Shown in pieces: positions 51,473 to 61,044 of a stretch of 64,000 nt of DNA. The notes beneath the pieces are model-generated. The model was not told where the DNA came from, did no database searches, and was given only the letters and a program-made list of their open reading frames with translations. Numbering within the stretch: the stretch's first letter is position 1; each line of letters starts with the position of its first letter. The stretch is from Roseomonas elaeocarpi. GTDB lineage: Bacteria > Pseudomonadota > Alphaproteobacteria > Acetobacterales > Acetobacteraceae. The translations under genes were made by a program, and so were the position numbers. The stretch is from positions 372,001 to 436,000 of the forward strand of contig NZ_JBHLUN010000008.1 of assembly GCF_042433915.1 (NCBI RefSeq). The letters run 5' to 3'.

Positions 51473-52033
51473 TCAGGTGGCGGAAGTGTCGCCGGCGCGG
51501 CTCTCGTAGACCACCATCCGGCTGCCCCGGTGCAGGAACAGGTCGGCCTCGCGCATGCCGATGCCGGCGAGCACGGAGCGGGAACTGTCGTTGGTTTCCC
51601 GCGCCACCGCGATGATGCGGTCCAGCCCGGCGCGATGACCGAACTCGAGCGCCGCGCGCGCCGCTTCCCGCGCGTAGCCGTGGCCGCGGCATTCGGGCCA
51701 GAGCGCGAAGCGCAGCGCCACGCCGCGCCCGTCGGGGCGCTCCATCAGGCCGACGATGCCGAGGAAGCTCTCGTCCTGCTGGAGATGGATGCACCAAGTG
51801 CCGTAGCCGCGCACCGTCCAGAAGTCGATGTCGTCCTCCATCTCCTCGCGCGTGCGCTCGGGCGTTCGCACGCCGTGCAGCATGATGGCGAAGACGCGCT
51901 CGTCACCCTTGAGCTGGGTGAGCTCGGGCAGGTTCTCCCAGCCCACGGGCAGCAGCAGCAGGCGCTGCGTCCGCACGACGCGCGACAGGTGCAGGGAGGA
52001 TGGGGCGAAGATCATGGGGAGCAGGCTCGACAC
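51473..52033 (-). CDS. GNAT-family acetyltransferase
   Basis: 186-residue N-acetyltransferase, RimJ/RimL-like. LVGWENLPELTQLKGDERVF-type N-terminus (RTQRLLLLPV), then WTVRGYGTWCIHLQQDESFLGIVGLMERPDGRGVALRFALWPECRGHGYAREAARAALEFGHRAGLDRIIAVARETNDSSRSVLAGIGM. The segment CRGHGYAREAARAALEF carries the Arg-x-x-Gly-x-Gly/Ala acetyl-CoA loop. The substrate (an N-terminal amine or small molecule) is unknown. GTG 52033 is used; ATG 52015 is possible. It lies just downstream of ettA on the same strand. Confidence 0.82.
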   Translation of the reverse strand: MSSLLPMIFAPSSLHLSRVVRTQRLLLLPVGWENLPELTQLKGDERVFAIMLHGVRTPERTREEMEDDIDFWTVRGYGTWCIHLQQDESFLGIVGLMERPDGRGVALRFALWPECRGHGYAREAARAALEFGHRAGLDRIIAVARETNDSSRSVLAGIGMREADLFLHRGSRMVVYESRAGDTSAT

Positions 52034-52148
52034 GACGCTGGGCGCCCGGGTGCCGCTGGTGCGGCACGGTGCCGGGCGGCGCGAAAGCTGCCGCGCGCCG
52101 GGACCGCCCTGCCCCGAGGTGAGGAGGACGGGCCGGCGCGCCGGCGCT

Positions 52149-53828
<1,680 letters not shown>

Positions 53829-54032
53829 GGGCGAGGTCTCGGTCGCTTGAGTGGGGCTGTTCGGGGCCGGTTCTACCGGCTCAGTCCCCCTGCGTCGAGC
53901 ACGGGGCCAAGGGTCGGGCGGCGGCGGTGAGGTCCCCACGCAGATGGGCACGCGGCCGGAGCGGGTGAAGGTCCCCCACATCCGGCGCGGCAGGTGGCAG
54001 CCGGCGGGGCCATTCCCGCGGTCGCCGCGCCT

Positions 54033-54551
54033 TCAGTTCAGCACGATGCCGTCGAGCGTGACCTGCCGCGCCGAGATCTGCAGCATGGTCTGCGCGATCC
54101 CGGCACTGCCCGAGTAGTTCAGCGTCAGCGACACCACGCGCGCCTCGTCGAGCTGGTAGCGCATCACCGTGGGCGCGCCCGAGGGCTGCGGCACCGACAC
54201 CGTGATCACCACCTTGCGCGACGCCTCAGGGCCGTAGTTCCCCTGCCGCAGCCATTGCAGCAGGAAGGCGTCCATGGGCTTCGGGCTGCCGGCCGCGATG
54301 CTGACATCGCCTCGCCCTTCCCCGCGCGGGTCCATGCCGCGGGAAATCGAGAAGGACAGGTCTTCCAGCTGGTATTCCCGCGGATTGCCGCCGCCCGGCT
54401 GTTCCAGCGACAGGGTGGTGGTGGCGCCGGCCGGCTGTTCCTCGACGGCCGGAGCCGGCTTCTCCGACGGCGCCACCACCGGTGGCTGCGCGGCGGCGGG
54501 AACGGCGAGGAGCGCGGCCAGCAGGGGCAGCAGCGGGAGCGGTGATTTCAC
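54033..54551 (-). CDS. Exported protein of unknown function, possibly Hcp/tail-tube-like
   Basis: 172-residue protein with a signal peptide (LPLLPLLAALLAVPAAAQ). After a Pro/Ala/Glu-rich linker (25-45) comes a beta-rich domain: YQLEDLSFSISRGMD, PKPMDAFLLQWLRQG, RKVVITVSVPQPSGAPTVMRYQLDEARVVSLTLNYSGSAG and MLQISARQVTLDGIVL. The pattern resembles Hcp/gp19 tail-tube proteins of type VI secretion and phage. But no other T6SS or phage gene is near, and a signal peptide is unusual for that family, so this is only a suggestion. Function unknown. Confidence 0.65.
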   Translation of the reverse strand: MKSPLPLLPLLAALLAVPAAAQPPVVAPSEKPAPAVEEQPAGATTTLSLEQPGGGNPREYQLEDLSFSISRGMDPRGEGRGDVSIAAGSPKPMDAFLLQWLRQGNYGPEASRKVVITVSVPQPSGAPTVMRYQLDEARVVSLTLNYSGSAGIAQTMLQISARQVTLDGIVLN

Positions 54552-54704
54552 GCAGAACCTCCGGGTCGGATTTCCGTCTCACGCGGGGAGCAGCCGCTCC
54601 CTTCGCGCGACACCGGGGCAAGATCGTGAACAAGGGAAAAGTTTCGGTGCCGGAAAGCCTGGAGCGGCGGGGAGACCGGGCGGAAGGAGCCGGCGCGGAA
54701 AGGC

Positions 54705-55076
54705 TCAGCGCCACTTCGCCGTGCGGCTCTTCGCGGCACGGGTCGGGGCGTGGAAGGCGGGCGGCTTGTTTCGCACCCATTCGAGGAAATCCACCATGCG
54801 CGGATCGGCGCGCAGGGCCTCGACCTCATGGAGGTCGCGCGCCAGCTCGGTTTCGGTGAAGCGGGCGTGGATGGCGCTGTGGCAGAGCTGATGCAGCCGC
54901 ACCGTGCCGCGGTGCGTGCCGCCCTTCAGGCGGGGCGTCAGGTGGTGCAGCGAGGATTTCGCATCCGGCGGGATGGGACGATCGCAGAGCGGGCAGACCG
55001 GCGGGCCAGAGGCCTGGGCGTCCGCGCCCTGCTCGAAGGCGGATCGCGCGGCGCGTCGTTCGTGGCGTCGTGACAC
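54705..55076 (-). CDS. HNH-domain protein
   Basis: 123-residue small protein with an HNH nuclease-like zinc motif: CPLCDRP (CxxC) and HHLTPRLKGGTHRGTVRLHQLCHSAIHARF, which provides the His-His pair, the Asn-equivalent region and a CxxxxH-type second zinc half. This layout resembles orphan HNH endonucleases whose substrates are unknown. GTG 55076 is chosen because it is the nearest start before the domain; a longer open frame upstream belongs to GC-rich spurious reading. No restriction-modification or phage neighbour is seen. Confidence 0.72.
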   Translation of the reverse strand: MSRRHERRAARSAFEQGADAQASGPPVCPLCDRPIPPDAKSSLHHLTPRLKGGTHRGTVRLHQLCHSAIHARFTETELARDLHEVEALRADPRMVDFLEWVRNKPPAFHAPTRAAKSRTAKWR

Positions 55077-55147
55077 GCCCCGGATGTGGGGATCGCGCCA
55101 GCCAGGTGGAAGGGGCGGCGCCGGAACGCCGCCCCTCCCCGCCGGGC

Positions 55148-55627
55148 TCAGCGGTTGGTGGTGCCCAGGGCGCGGCTGGCGGCGGTGCCGGGCGGGTTGC
55201 CCGGCGTGCCGTCGGACTGCGAAGGATAGGCGCCCGAGGTGTTGGTGCCCGCGGCACGGTCGAGCGCGCGGCTGGCCGCCGTGCCCGGCGGATTGGCCGA
55301 GGACGTGCCCGGATGCGTCGTCGCACGCCCGTTGGTGGTGGTGCCGTGCGTGGTGGAGCGGTGCGTCGTGGTGGCGCGGCGCGCGCTGTTCGTGGCGCGG
55401 TCCGCGGCGCGGCCGGCGGCGGTGCCGGGCGGGTTGCCCGGCGTGCCGTCGGACTGCGAGGGATAGGCACCCGATGTGTTGGTGCCGGCGGCGCGGTCGA
55501 GCGCGCGGCTGGCGGCCGTGCCCGGCGGGTTGCCGGTGGTGCCGTCGACGTTCTGGGCCAGGGCCGGCACGGCGGCGGTGATCAGCGCTGCGGCCGCGAG
55601 GCCATGGATGGTGGCACGAAGGCGCAT
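55148..55627 (-). CDS. Exported low-complexity repeat protein (NPPGTAA repeats)
   Basis: 159-residue protein with a signal peptide (LRATIHGLAAAALITAAVPALAQ) and no recognised domain. The mature part is built of four NPPGTAA(S/G)RA units in two near-identical segments of about 40 residues (each with GTNTSGAYPSQSDGTPG) around a Thr/His/Arg-rich linker (TTTHRSTTHGTTTNGRATTH). The direct DNA repeats are at about 55160-55300 and 55400-55540. ATG 55627 has AAGAGG upstream. Likely a periplasmic or surface protein of unknown role. Low-complexity composition means the CDS call is moderate. Confidence 0.68.
   Translation of the reverse strand: MRLRATIHGLAAAALITAAVPALAQNVDGTTGNPPGTAASRALDRAAGTNTSGAYPSQSDGTPGNPPGTAAGRAADRATNSARRATTTHRSTTHGTTTNGRATTHPGTSSANPPGTAASRALDRAAGTNTSGAYPSQSDGTPGNPPGTAASRALGTTNR
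55160..55540. repeat. Duplicated ~130-bp coding segment in the NPPGTAA gene
   Basis: Two nearly identical stretches of about 130 bp (around 55165-55295 and 55400-55535), both coding on the minus strand, differ at scattered third positions. This indicates an internal duplication that has been kept in frame. Confidence 0.75.
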
Positions 55628-55927
55628 GATGATGGTTCCTCTTTCCGGCTTGAACTTGCCGGCATGACAAGGTGAACCACCCAAGGAGGCGGAAGTTCCG
55701 CCGCGCGCTGACCATGTTGTGGCACCCCGCCCCGCGCCTGCCACGATCGGGGCAGCGCCGGTCCCGCACCGTGGGCGGGAACGGCCGCGACGACGGCAGG
55801 ACAGACCGGGTTGTGATGTCGCGCAGGTGCCGGACGGCAGGCCGGGTTGCCGTCCCGCGCAGGTGCCGGACAGGCATCCGGAAACCGGCGGCGGGCGGCG
55901 GATGTTGCATCCCCGAACAGCGTTCGG
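55628..55927. other. 300-bp spacer with a 36-bp tandem repeat
   Basis: No gene seen. A 36-bp tandem repeat occupies 55806-55877 (two units, shared GCGCAGGTGCCGGAC and CCGGGTTG blocks). The spacer must hold divergent promoters for the NPPGTAA and DUF4126 genes. Confidence 0.65.
55806..55877. repeat. 36-bp tandem repeat pair
   Basis: Units at 55806-55841 and 55842-55877 share CCGGGTTG at the start and GCGCAGGTGCCGGAC in the middle. Confidence 0.8.
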
Positions 55928-56407
55928 ATGAACACGATGCTCGCCTCTTTCCTGATGGGCCTGGTGGGCGGGCAGCGCGCCATGACGCCGCTGGCCACGG
56001 TGTCGGTGGCGGCCTCGCGCGGCCTGCTGCCGGCGGACAACGGCGCGCCCCGCATCCTCGCCTCGCCCTGGGTGGCCGCGGCGACGCTGGTTCTCGCCGT
56101 GGCGGAACTGGCGGGCGACAAGCAGAAGGATGCGCCGGACCGCATCGTGCCGATCGGGCTCGTCGCGCGCTTCGTCACCTCCGCCATCGCGGGCGCATCC
56201 CTGGCGCCGCGCCAACAGCGCTGGCTGGGTGCGGCGGTCGGCGCCACGACGGCGGTGGCGGCATCCTACCCCGGCTGGCGCCTGCGCGTGGCCACCATCC
56301 CGCGCTACGGGCAGACGCCTACCGGACTGGTCGAGGACGCGGCGGTGATCCTGGGCGCCTTTACCATCCTGCGCAGCTTCGGCCGGGGGTCCGGCAGGTC
56401 CGCCTGA
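55928..56407 (+). CDS. DUF4126-family membrane protein
   Basis: 159-residue hydrophobic protein. The N-terminus NTMLASFLMGLVGGQRAMTPLATVSVAASRG is typical of DUF4126 (small proteins with several membrane segments), and further hydrophobic stretches follow (WVAAATLVLAVAELA, IVPIGLVARFVTSAIAGASLA, LGAAVGATTAVAASYPGWRLRV). Function is unknown; no conserved catalytic residue is evident. ATG 55928 gives the family-type start; in-frame upstream Mets are rejected. It is divergent from the NPPGTAA-repeat gene. Confidence 0.82.
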   Translation: MNTMLASFLMGLVGGQRAMTPLATVSVAASRGLLPADNGAPRILASPWVAAATLVLAVAELAGDKQKDAPDRIVPIGLVARFVTSAIAGASLAPRQQRWLGAAVGATTAVAASYPGWRLRVATIPRYGQTPTGLVEDAAVILGAFTILRSFGRGSGRSA

Positions 56408-56655
56408 GCATCGCGGCGACGCAGGGTGGCGCGACCCTTGCAGCCCGGGAGCGCCGCCTGAGACAGGTCGCCCAGGATGAGCCTCCTGAGACAGGCGGCC
56501 TGGGACACCCTCGGGACGGACTGCCTGGCACGGCTTGCCTGGAGCTGCCCAAGGAGACGTGAGGCCGGCATGCCGAACGTTCCGCCGCGCCGAAGCGTTG
56601 TGCTTGCGGTTTGCGGCTGGGCCATTGGTCCGCACCGGGAAAAAGGAAGAATTCC

Positions 56656-57165
56656 ATGCAGGAAGGTTATCGCGACCTTTACGTCACCGGCCTCGTGAAC
56701 GCCCGGGCACTGGAAACCCAGGCCATCGAGCTGCTGTCGCGGCAGGTGGAGCGGGTCGAGAGCTACCCCGAGGTGGAGCAGGCGCTGCGTCGGCACATCA
56801 CCGAGAGCGAGCAGCAGCGCGACCGCCTCGACGCGATCCTTGAGTCGCTTGGAACGTCGAATTCCGGCGTGAAGGACTTCATCACCGGGCTGATGGGCAA
56901 CATGGCCGCGCTCGCCCACGCGCCGATGCAGGACGAGATCCTGAAGAACGCCCTGGCGAACTACGCCTTCGAGCATTTCGAGATCGCGTCCTATAAGTCG
57001 CTGCTGACGCTGGCCGACCTCGCCGGCGACACGCAGGCACCGACCGCGCTGAAGCAGTCGCTGTCGGAGGAAGAGCGCATGGCGCAGTGGTGCGAGGACA
57101 GCCTCGACCCGCTGGTGCGCAAGTTCGCCACGCTGAAGGCTCAGGGCGAGAAGGCCGGCATCTGA
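56656..57165 (+). CDS. DUF892 ferritin-like stress protein, paralogue 2
   Basis: 169-residue paralogue of the protein at 26637-27128, sharing the order of helices: GYRDLYVTGLVNARALETQAIELLSRQVERVESYPEVEQALRRHITESEQQRDRLDAILESLG, then APMQDEILKNALANYAFEHFEIASYKSLLTLADLAGD and ALKQSLSEEERMAQWCEDSL. It therefore belongs to DUF892, with the same possible metal-site residues. The ATG follows AAAGGAAG. It is probably its own transcript, ended by a 14-bp stem-loop at 57191-57224. The two paralogues are 30 kb apart, so they are dispersed and not tandem. Confidence 0.88.
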   Translation: MQEGYRDLYVTGLVNARALETQAIELLSRQVERVESYPEVEQALRRHITESEQQRDRLDAILESLGTSNSGVKDFITGLMGNMAALAHAPMQDEILKNALANYAFEHFEIASYKSLLTLADLAGDTQAPTALKQSLSEEERMAQWCEDSLDPLVRKFATLKAQGEKAGI

Positions 57166-57190
57166 CGGCAGCGTTCCGGTCGATATGCGC

Positions 57191-57224
57191 GAAGCCCGCC
57201 GTGATCGATGTCACGGCGGGCTTC
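57191..57224 (+). terminator. Terminator-like hairpin after the second DUF892 gene
   Basis: A 14-bp perfect stem (GAAGCCCGCCGTGA with TCACGGCGGGCTTC) around TCGATG lies 25 bases past the stop, with only a short T-containing sequence after it. Confidence 0.8.
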
Positions 57225-57252
57225 GTTGCTTTCGGGGGTGTTGCCGTGGCCA

Positions 57253-57518
57253 GGGAGGGGGAGAAAGTGTTCTCCCCCTCCCCGGACCCCTCGCCCCTCA
57301 TCTTTTTCTCAGACGCTGCCGCAGGAACGTGGCGAGCGTCGTGCGCTCCGGCTCGATGAGCCGGAGCGAGGGACGGTTCATCCAGGGCTGACAGGAAGTT
57401 TGATTTTTCCGGGCAGCGCCAGCGGCCCCCGCACCGCGACCGGCCTGCCCCGTTCCCGCGGCAGCGTCCCGGAAAAAGATGAGTGGGGGTCCGGGGGAGA
57501 GAATTCCTTCTCTCCCCC
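57253..57518 (+). repeat. Structured intergenic element, copy D
   Basis: Copy of the 266-nt element, 28 bases after the DUF892 terminator. Left hairpin: perfect 13-bp arm GGGAGGGGGAGAA with AGTG loop. Right hairpin: perfect 11-bp arm GGGGGAGAGAA with TTCC loop. Inverted arms carry GACGCTGCCGC and GCGGCAGCGTC. The inner stem is GCTCCGGCTC/GAGCCGGAGC with loop GAT. The right end is 31 bases from the stop of the RraA-family gene, which is transcribed into it. Confidence 0.93.
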
Positions 57519-57548
57519 GGGACAGCGGGACGGTTCCCCGGCCCGAAC

Positions 57549-58217
57549 TTAGCCCAGCCCGGCCAGGACCTTCGCGGTCGCGCCGCTGATGTCGCCCAGC
57601 TTCTCGCCGGCGGCGACGCGGGCCTGGGTCTTGAGGCCGCGCTCCTGGCGGGCGATCGCCTCGCGCGCCTCGGCCTCGGCCTCGTGCGGCGGCAGGACGA
57701 GGACGCCGCTGTCGTCGCACAGCACCGCGTCGCCCGGCATCACCACCACGCCGCCGATCGCGACCGGCACGTTCATGCGCCCGCCCAGGTCGTAGCCGCG
57801 CGTGGTGATCGGCGCCTGGCCGCGGCACCAGAGCGGGAAGTCGGAGGCCTCGACCTCCTCCAAGTCGGTGCAGGGGCCGTCCACCACGCCCGCCACCGCG
57901 CCGGCGGCCTTGGCGGCCACGGTCACGCCGCCGCCCCAGCAGGCGTGGCGGTCGTCGCCCAGGCGGTCCACCACCAGCACGTCGCCGGGGCGCAGCAGGC
58001 CGAGCGCGTGGTGCAGCAGGGTGGAATCCGGGCCCAGGATCTGCACGGTCACGGCGGTGCCGGCCACGCGGCGGCGGCGCAGCAGCGGCTGCACACCGCG
58101 GTCCACGAAGCCCCAGTGACGCCAGTGGCCGACGGTGGCGGTCTCGGTCTGCTCAAGGAGCTGGATGACCTCGCGGCTGATCTGCGGGGCGCTCTTCTCG
58201 ACGACGTATTTCGGCAC
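57549..58217 (-). CDS. RraA-family protein (demethylmenaquinone methyltransferase/HMG aldolase-like)
   Basis: 222-residue protein of the RraA-like family, whose members include the RNase E regulator RraA and HMG/CHA aldolases. Diagnostic stretches are GTAVTVQILGPDSTLLHHALGLLRPGDVLVVDRLGDDRHACWGG, GVTVAAKAAGAVAGVVDGPCTD and GDAVLCDDSGVLVLPPHEAEA. RraA itself is usually shorter (about 160 residues), so the aldolase-like branch is more likely; exact activity unknown. It is the last gene of the ABC operon, 6 bases after the second permease, suggesting it metabolises the imported compound. Confidence 0.85.
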   Translation of the reverse strand: MPKYVVEKSAPQISREVIQLLEQTETATVGHWRHWGFVDRGVQPLLRRRRVAGTAVTVQILGPDSTLLHHALGLLRPGDVLVVDRLGDDRHACWGGGVTVAAKAAGAVAGVVDGPCTDLEEVEASDFPLWCRGQAPITTRGYDLGGRMNVPVAIGGVVVMPGDAVLCDDSGVLVLPPHEAEAEAREAIARQERGLKTQARVAAGEKLGDISGATAKVLAGLG

Positions 58218-58223
58218 GGGTGC

Positions 58224-59027
58224 TTACTCCTTACCCAGGGCGCGCTGGAAACCGACCAGACGCTCGACGCACAACACGACAACCAGGGCCACCACGATCA
58301 GGGCCATGGCAAGGGCCGCCACCAGAGGGTCGGAGCGGCTCTCGGCGTAGCGGAACATTTCCACCGGCAGGGTCGTCAGGCGCGGCCCCACCAGGAAGAG
58401 GGTGATCACGGTCTCGTCGAAGGAGACCAGGAAGGCGAGCGCCGCGCCCGCGATGGCGCCGGGGGCGGCCATCGGCAGCGTGACGCGCAGCGCCGCGCGG
58501 AAGGGCGTGGCACCCAGCGTCCAGGCTGCCTGTTCCACGTCGGCCGGCACGGTGCTGAAGGCCTGCACCATGATGCGCAGCGCGAAGGGCAGCGCCACCA
58601 GCAGGTGCGCCAGGATCAGCCCAGGCCAGGTGGCCACCAGGCGCAGCGGCTGGAAGGCCAGAAGCAGCGCCAGGCCCAGCACCAGGGTCGGCAGCAGCAG
58701 CGGCGCCGCCATCAGCCCGGCCACCACGCCGCTGCCCGGAAAGCGCAGGCGGGTGATGGCGTAGGCGGCGGGCGCGCCGATCACCAGCGACAGCGCCGCC
58801 ACCAGCGCCGCCAGCACGACGCTGGTGCCCAGCGCCGACATGAGCTGCCCGTTGGTGAACAGTGCCTCGTACCAGCGCAGCGAGAAGCCGGGCGGCGGGA
58901 AGTTCAGGTAGTTGCCGCTGCTGAAGGACACGATCAGCACCACCACGGCGGGTGACAGGAGGATCACGTAGCCCAGCGCGGCGAAGAGGCGCATCACCGG
59001 ACCGGGCGTCGCGGCGCCGGCGCTCAT
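58224..59027 (-). CDS. PotC-like ABC transporter permease
   Basis: 267-residue inner-membrane permease of the polyamine/opine/iron type. Six hydrophobic segments are visible. The conserved ATPase-contact (EAA-type) loop reads DVEQAAWTLGATPFRAALRVTLPMAAPGAIAGAALAFLVSFDETVITLFL. It begins MSAGAATPGPVMRLFAALGYVILLSPAVVVLIVSFSSGNYLNFPPPGFSLRWYEALF, typical of PotC relatives. The ATG overlaps the first permease stop (ATGA, 59024-59027). The substrate is unknown; putrescine/spermidine-like or amino-acid derivatives are usual. Confidence 0.9.
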   Translation of the reverse strand: MSAGAATPGPVMRLFAALGYVILLSPAVVVLIVSFSSGNYLNFPPPGFSLRWYEALFTNGQLMSALGTSVVLAALVAALSLVIGAPAAYAITRLRFPGSGVVAGLMAAPLLLPTLVLGLALLLAFQPLRLVATWPGLILAHLLVALPFALRIMVQAFSTVPADVEQAAWTLGATPFRAALRVTLPMAAPGAIAGAALAFLVSFDETVITLFLVGPRLTTLPVEMFRYAESRSDPLVAALAMALIVVALVVVLCVERLVGFQRALGKE

Positions 59028-59854
59028 GCCTCGTCCCCGCGGCGGAGCACGGCGCGCAGCACCATCACCGCGAGGAGGGTCAGCAGCAGCAGCATCGCCA
59101 TAGAGGCGGCCACCGGCCAGTCCACGGTCTGCAGCGCCTGGTCGAAGATCTCGGTGGCCACGGTGTAGACGCGGCCGCCGCCCATCAGCTTGGGCGTGAT
59201 GAAGGAGGAGATACCCAGCACCAGCGTCAGCAGGAAGGCGCCGCCGAGGGCTGGCGCCGCCAGCGGCAGGGTGACGCGGGCGAAGGTGCGGGCGCGGCCG
59301 GCGCCCAGCGTGGCGGCGGCTTCCTCCAGCCGCGGATCGAGGCGGCCCAGCCCCGCGATCAGCACCAGCACGGCGTAGGGCATCAGGCTCTCGACCAGGC
59401 CGATCCGCACGCCGGTCCAGTTGTTGAGCAGCGCGATCGGCGCGTTCGTAAGGCCGAGTGCGCGCAAGGTGGAATTCACCAGCCCGAGGTCGCCCAGGAT
59501 GGCGCGCCAGCCCACCACGCGGGCGGTGCCCGAGATCAGCAGCGGCGAGATCGCCAGGATCGCCAGCGGCGTCTGCCAGCGCGGCGCGGCACGGCGGATC
59601 ACCAGCACCACCGGCAGGGCCAGCGCGGTGGCGATGGCGGCGCTGGTGGTGCTGAGCACGAGGGTGTCCCAGGCGATGCCCCATTCGTAAGGGTCGGTCG
59701 CGACCTTCGCGTAGCTGTCGAGGGTGAGCGCCGTTTCCATGGCGCCGGTGTCGGTGGTGCGGTTGAAGCTGATCCGCAGCAGCCCCGCCATCGGGTACAG
59801 GAAGGCCAGCGCCATCACGAGCAGCGCCGGGGCGCTGAGCAGCCAGCCGATCAT
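59024..59854 (-). CDS. PotB-like ABC transporter permease
   Basis: 276-residue permease and partner of the downstream PotC-like protein. LLVMALAFLYPMAGLLRISFNRTTDTGAMETALTLDSYAKV opens the protein. The EAA-type loop is DPRLEEAAATLGAGRARTFARVTLPLAAPALGGAFLLTLVLGISSFITPKLMGGGRVYTVATEI, which is the spermidine/opine permease signature. Six membrane segments are expected. It overlaps both neighbours by four bases (ATGA), so the operon is tightly coupled. Confidence 0.9.
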   Translation of the reverse strand: MIGWLLSAPALLVMALAFLYPMAGLLRISFNRTTDTGAMETALTLDSYAKVATDPYEWGIAWDTLVLSTTSAAIATALALPVVLVIRRAAPRWQTPLAILAISPLLISGTARVVGWRAILGDLGLVNSTLRALGLTNAPIALLNNWTGVRIGLVESLMPYAVLVLIAGLGRLDPRLEEAAATLGAGRARTFARVTLPLAAPALGGAFLLTLVLGISSFITPKLMGGGRVYTVATEIFDQALQTVDWPVAASMAMLLLLTLLAVMVLRAVLRRGDEA

Positions 59855-61044
59855 GCCGGGAACACCCGCAGGTCGGCCGGGCGCACCGCGAGGCGCGCCA
59901 TGTCGCCCGGGCGCAGCGACGCCGCGGCATGGTGGGCCGGGAACTCGGCATGGAGCGGGCCGGCCGCGGTCTCGGATTCGATGGCCACGGCCTCGCCGGT
60001 ATAGGTGCGGCGGGTGACGCGGGCTTCCAGCGCCAGGGCATCGCCCGGGGCGGCGGCGCCGGGCGGCACGAAGACCACGCGGTGCGGGCGCAGGAAGGCC
60101 TCGGCCGGGCCTTCCGGCATGTCGGCCCGGACCTGGAGCGCGCCGCCGCCGGAAGCGCGGAACACGCCGCCCGGCTCGACCCGGCCGGCGAAGCGCGTGG
60201 CGCGGCCGACGAAGGTGGCGACGAAGCGGGTGGCGGGGCGCTCGAAGATTTCTTCCGGCGTGGCGAGCTGCTCCAGGCGGCCGGCGTTCATCACGCCCAC
60301 GAGGTCGGCCATGGCCAGCGCCTCGGCCTGGTCGTGGGTCACGAAGACGGCGGTGGTGCCCAGGCGTTGCTGGAGGCTGCGGATCTCGTCGCGCACGCTG
60401 TCGCGCAGCTTGGCGTCCAGTGCCGACAGCGGTTCGTCCAGCAACAGCAGGTCGGGGCGGATCGCCAGGGCGCGGGCGAGTGCCACGCGCTGCTGCTGCC
60501 CGCCCGACATGGCGCGCGGCTTGCGGTCGGCCAGGGCTTCCAGGCCCACCATCGCCAGCGCCTCGGCCGCGCGGGCCTGACGCTCGGCACGGTTCAGGCC
60601 GCGCATCTCCAGGCCGAAGGCGGCGTTGGCGGCGGCGGTCATGTGCGGGAACAGGGCGTAGCTCTGGAACACGACGCCCATGTTGCGCCGGTGCGGCGGC
60701 AGGGCGGTGACGTCGCGCCCCGCCACGACGACGCGGCCGCTGTCGGGACGCTCCAGCCCCGCGATCATGCGCAGCGTGGTGGTCTTGCCGCAGCCCGAGG
60801 GGCCCAACAGCGCCAGCAGCGCGCCCTTGGGCAGCGTCAGCGACACGTGGTCGGCCGCCAGCACCGCGCCGGCACCGAAGCGCCGGGTGAGCGCTTCGAG
60901 CCGCAGGTGCGGCTCGGTGGCGCCCGCGCCGGGCTGCGGGGCGGCGGTGTTCGGAACCTCGGGCGTCAAGGCACCGGACTTCAGGGGATCGGCCGTCACC
61001 GTGGTGCTGCGCAGGGAGGTGCTGCTCAACGGGATGCCGCTCAA
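59851..61044 (-). CDS. PotA-like ABC transporter ATPase
   Basis: 397-residue ATPase with Walker A LLGPSGCGKTTTLRMIAGLE, signature LSGGQQQRVALARALAIRPDLLLLDEPLSALDAKLR, switch histidine VFVTHDQAEALAMADLVGVMNAGRLEQL, and a C-terminal TOBE-like domain (ARFAGRVEPG...VFRAS...RPHRVVFVPPG). That gives the PotA/UgpC/MalK group. The start is probably TTG 61044, which overlaps the binding-protein stop (TTGA); GTG 60999 is an alternative. The N-terminal 40 residues are variable and Pro/Thr-rich. Confidence 0.92.
   Translation of the reverse strand: MSGIPLSSTSLRSTTVTADPLKSGALTPEVPNTAAPQPGAGATEPHLRLEALTRRFGAGAVLAADHVSLTLPKGALLALLGPSGCGKTTTLRMIAGLERPDSGRVVVAGRDVTALPPHRRNMGVVFQSYALFPHMTAAANAAFGLEMRGLNRAERQARAAEALAMVGLEALADRKPRAMSGGQQQRVALARALAIRPDLLLLDEPLSALDAKLRDSVRDEIRSLQQRLGTTAVFVTHDQAEALAMADLVGVMNAGRLEQLATPEEIFERPATRFVATFVGRATRFAGRVEPGGVFRASGGGALQVRADMPEGPAEAFLRPHRVVFVPPGAAAPGDALALEARVTRRTYTGEAVAIESETAAGPLHAEFPAHHAAASLRPGDMARLAVRPADLRVFPA

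Noticed and set aside
55070..55675. Plus-strand ORFs opposite the NPPGTAA gene
   Set aside because: Arg/Gly/Ala-rich shadows of the duplicated segments; the minus strand has a signal peptide and a ribosome-binding site.
56455..56500. Repeated CCTGAGACAGG segments before the second DUF892 gene
   Set aside because: Only two short copies about 29 bases apart in GC-rich spacer; insufficient to call a repeat or regulatory site.
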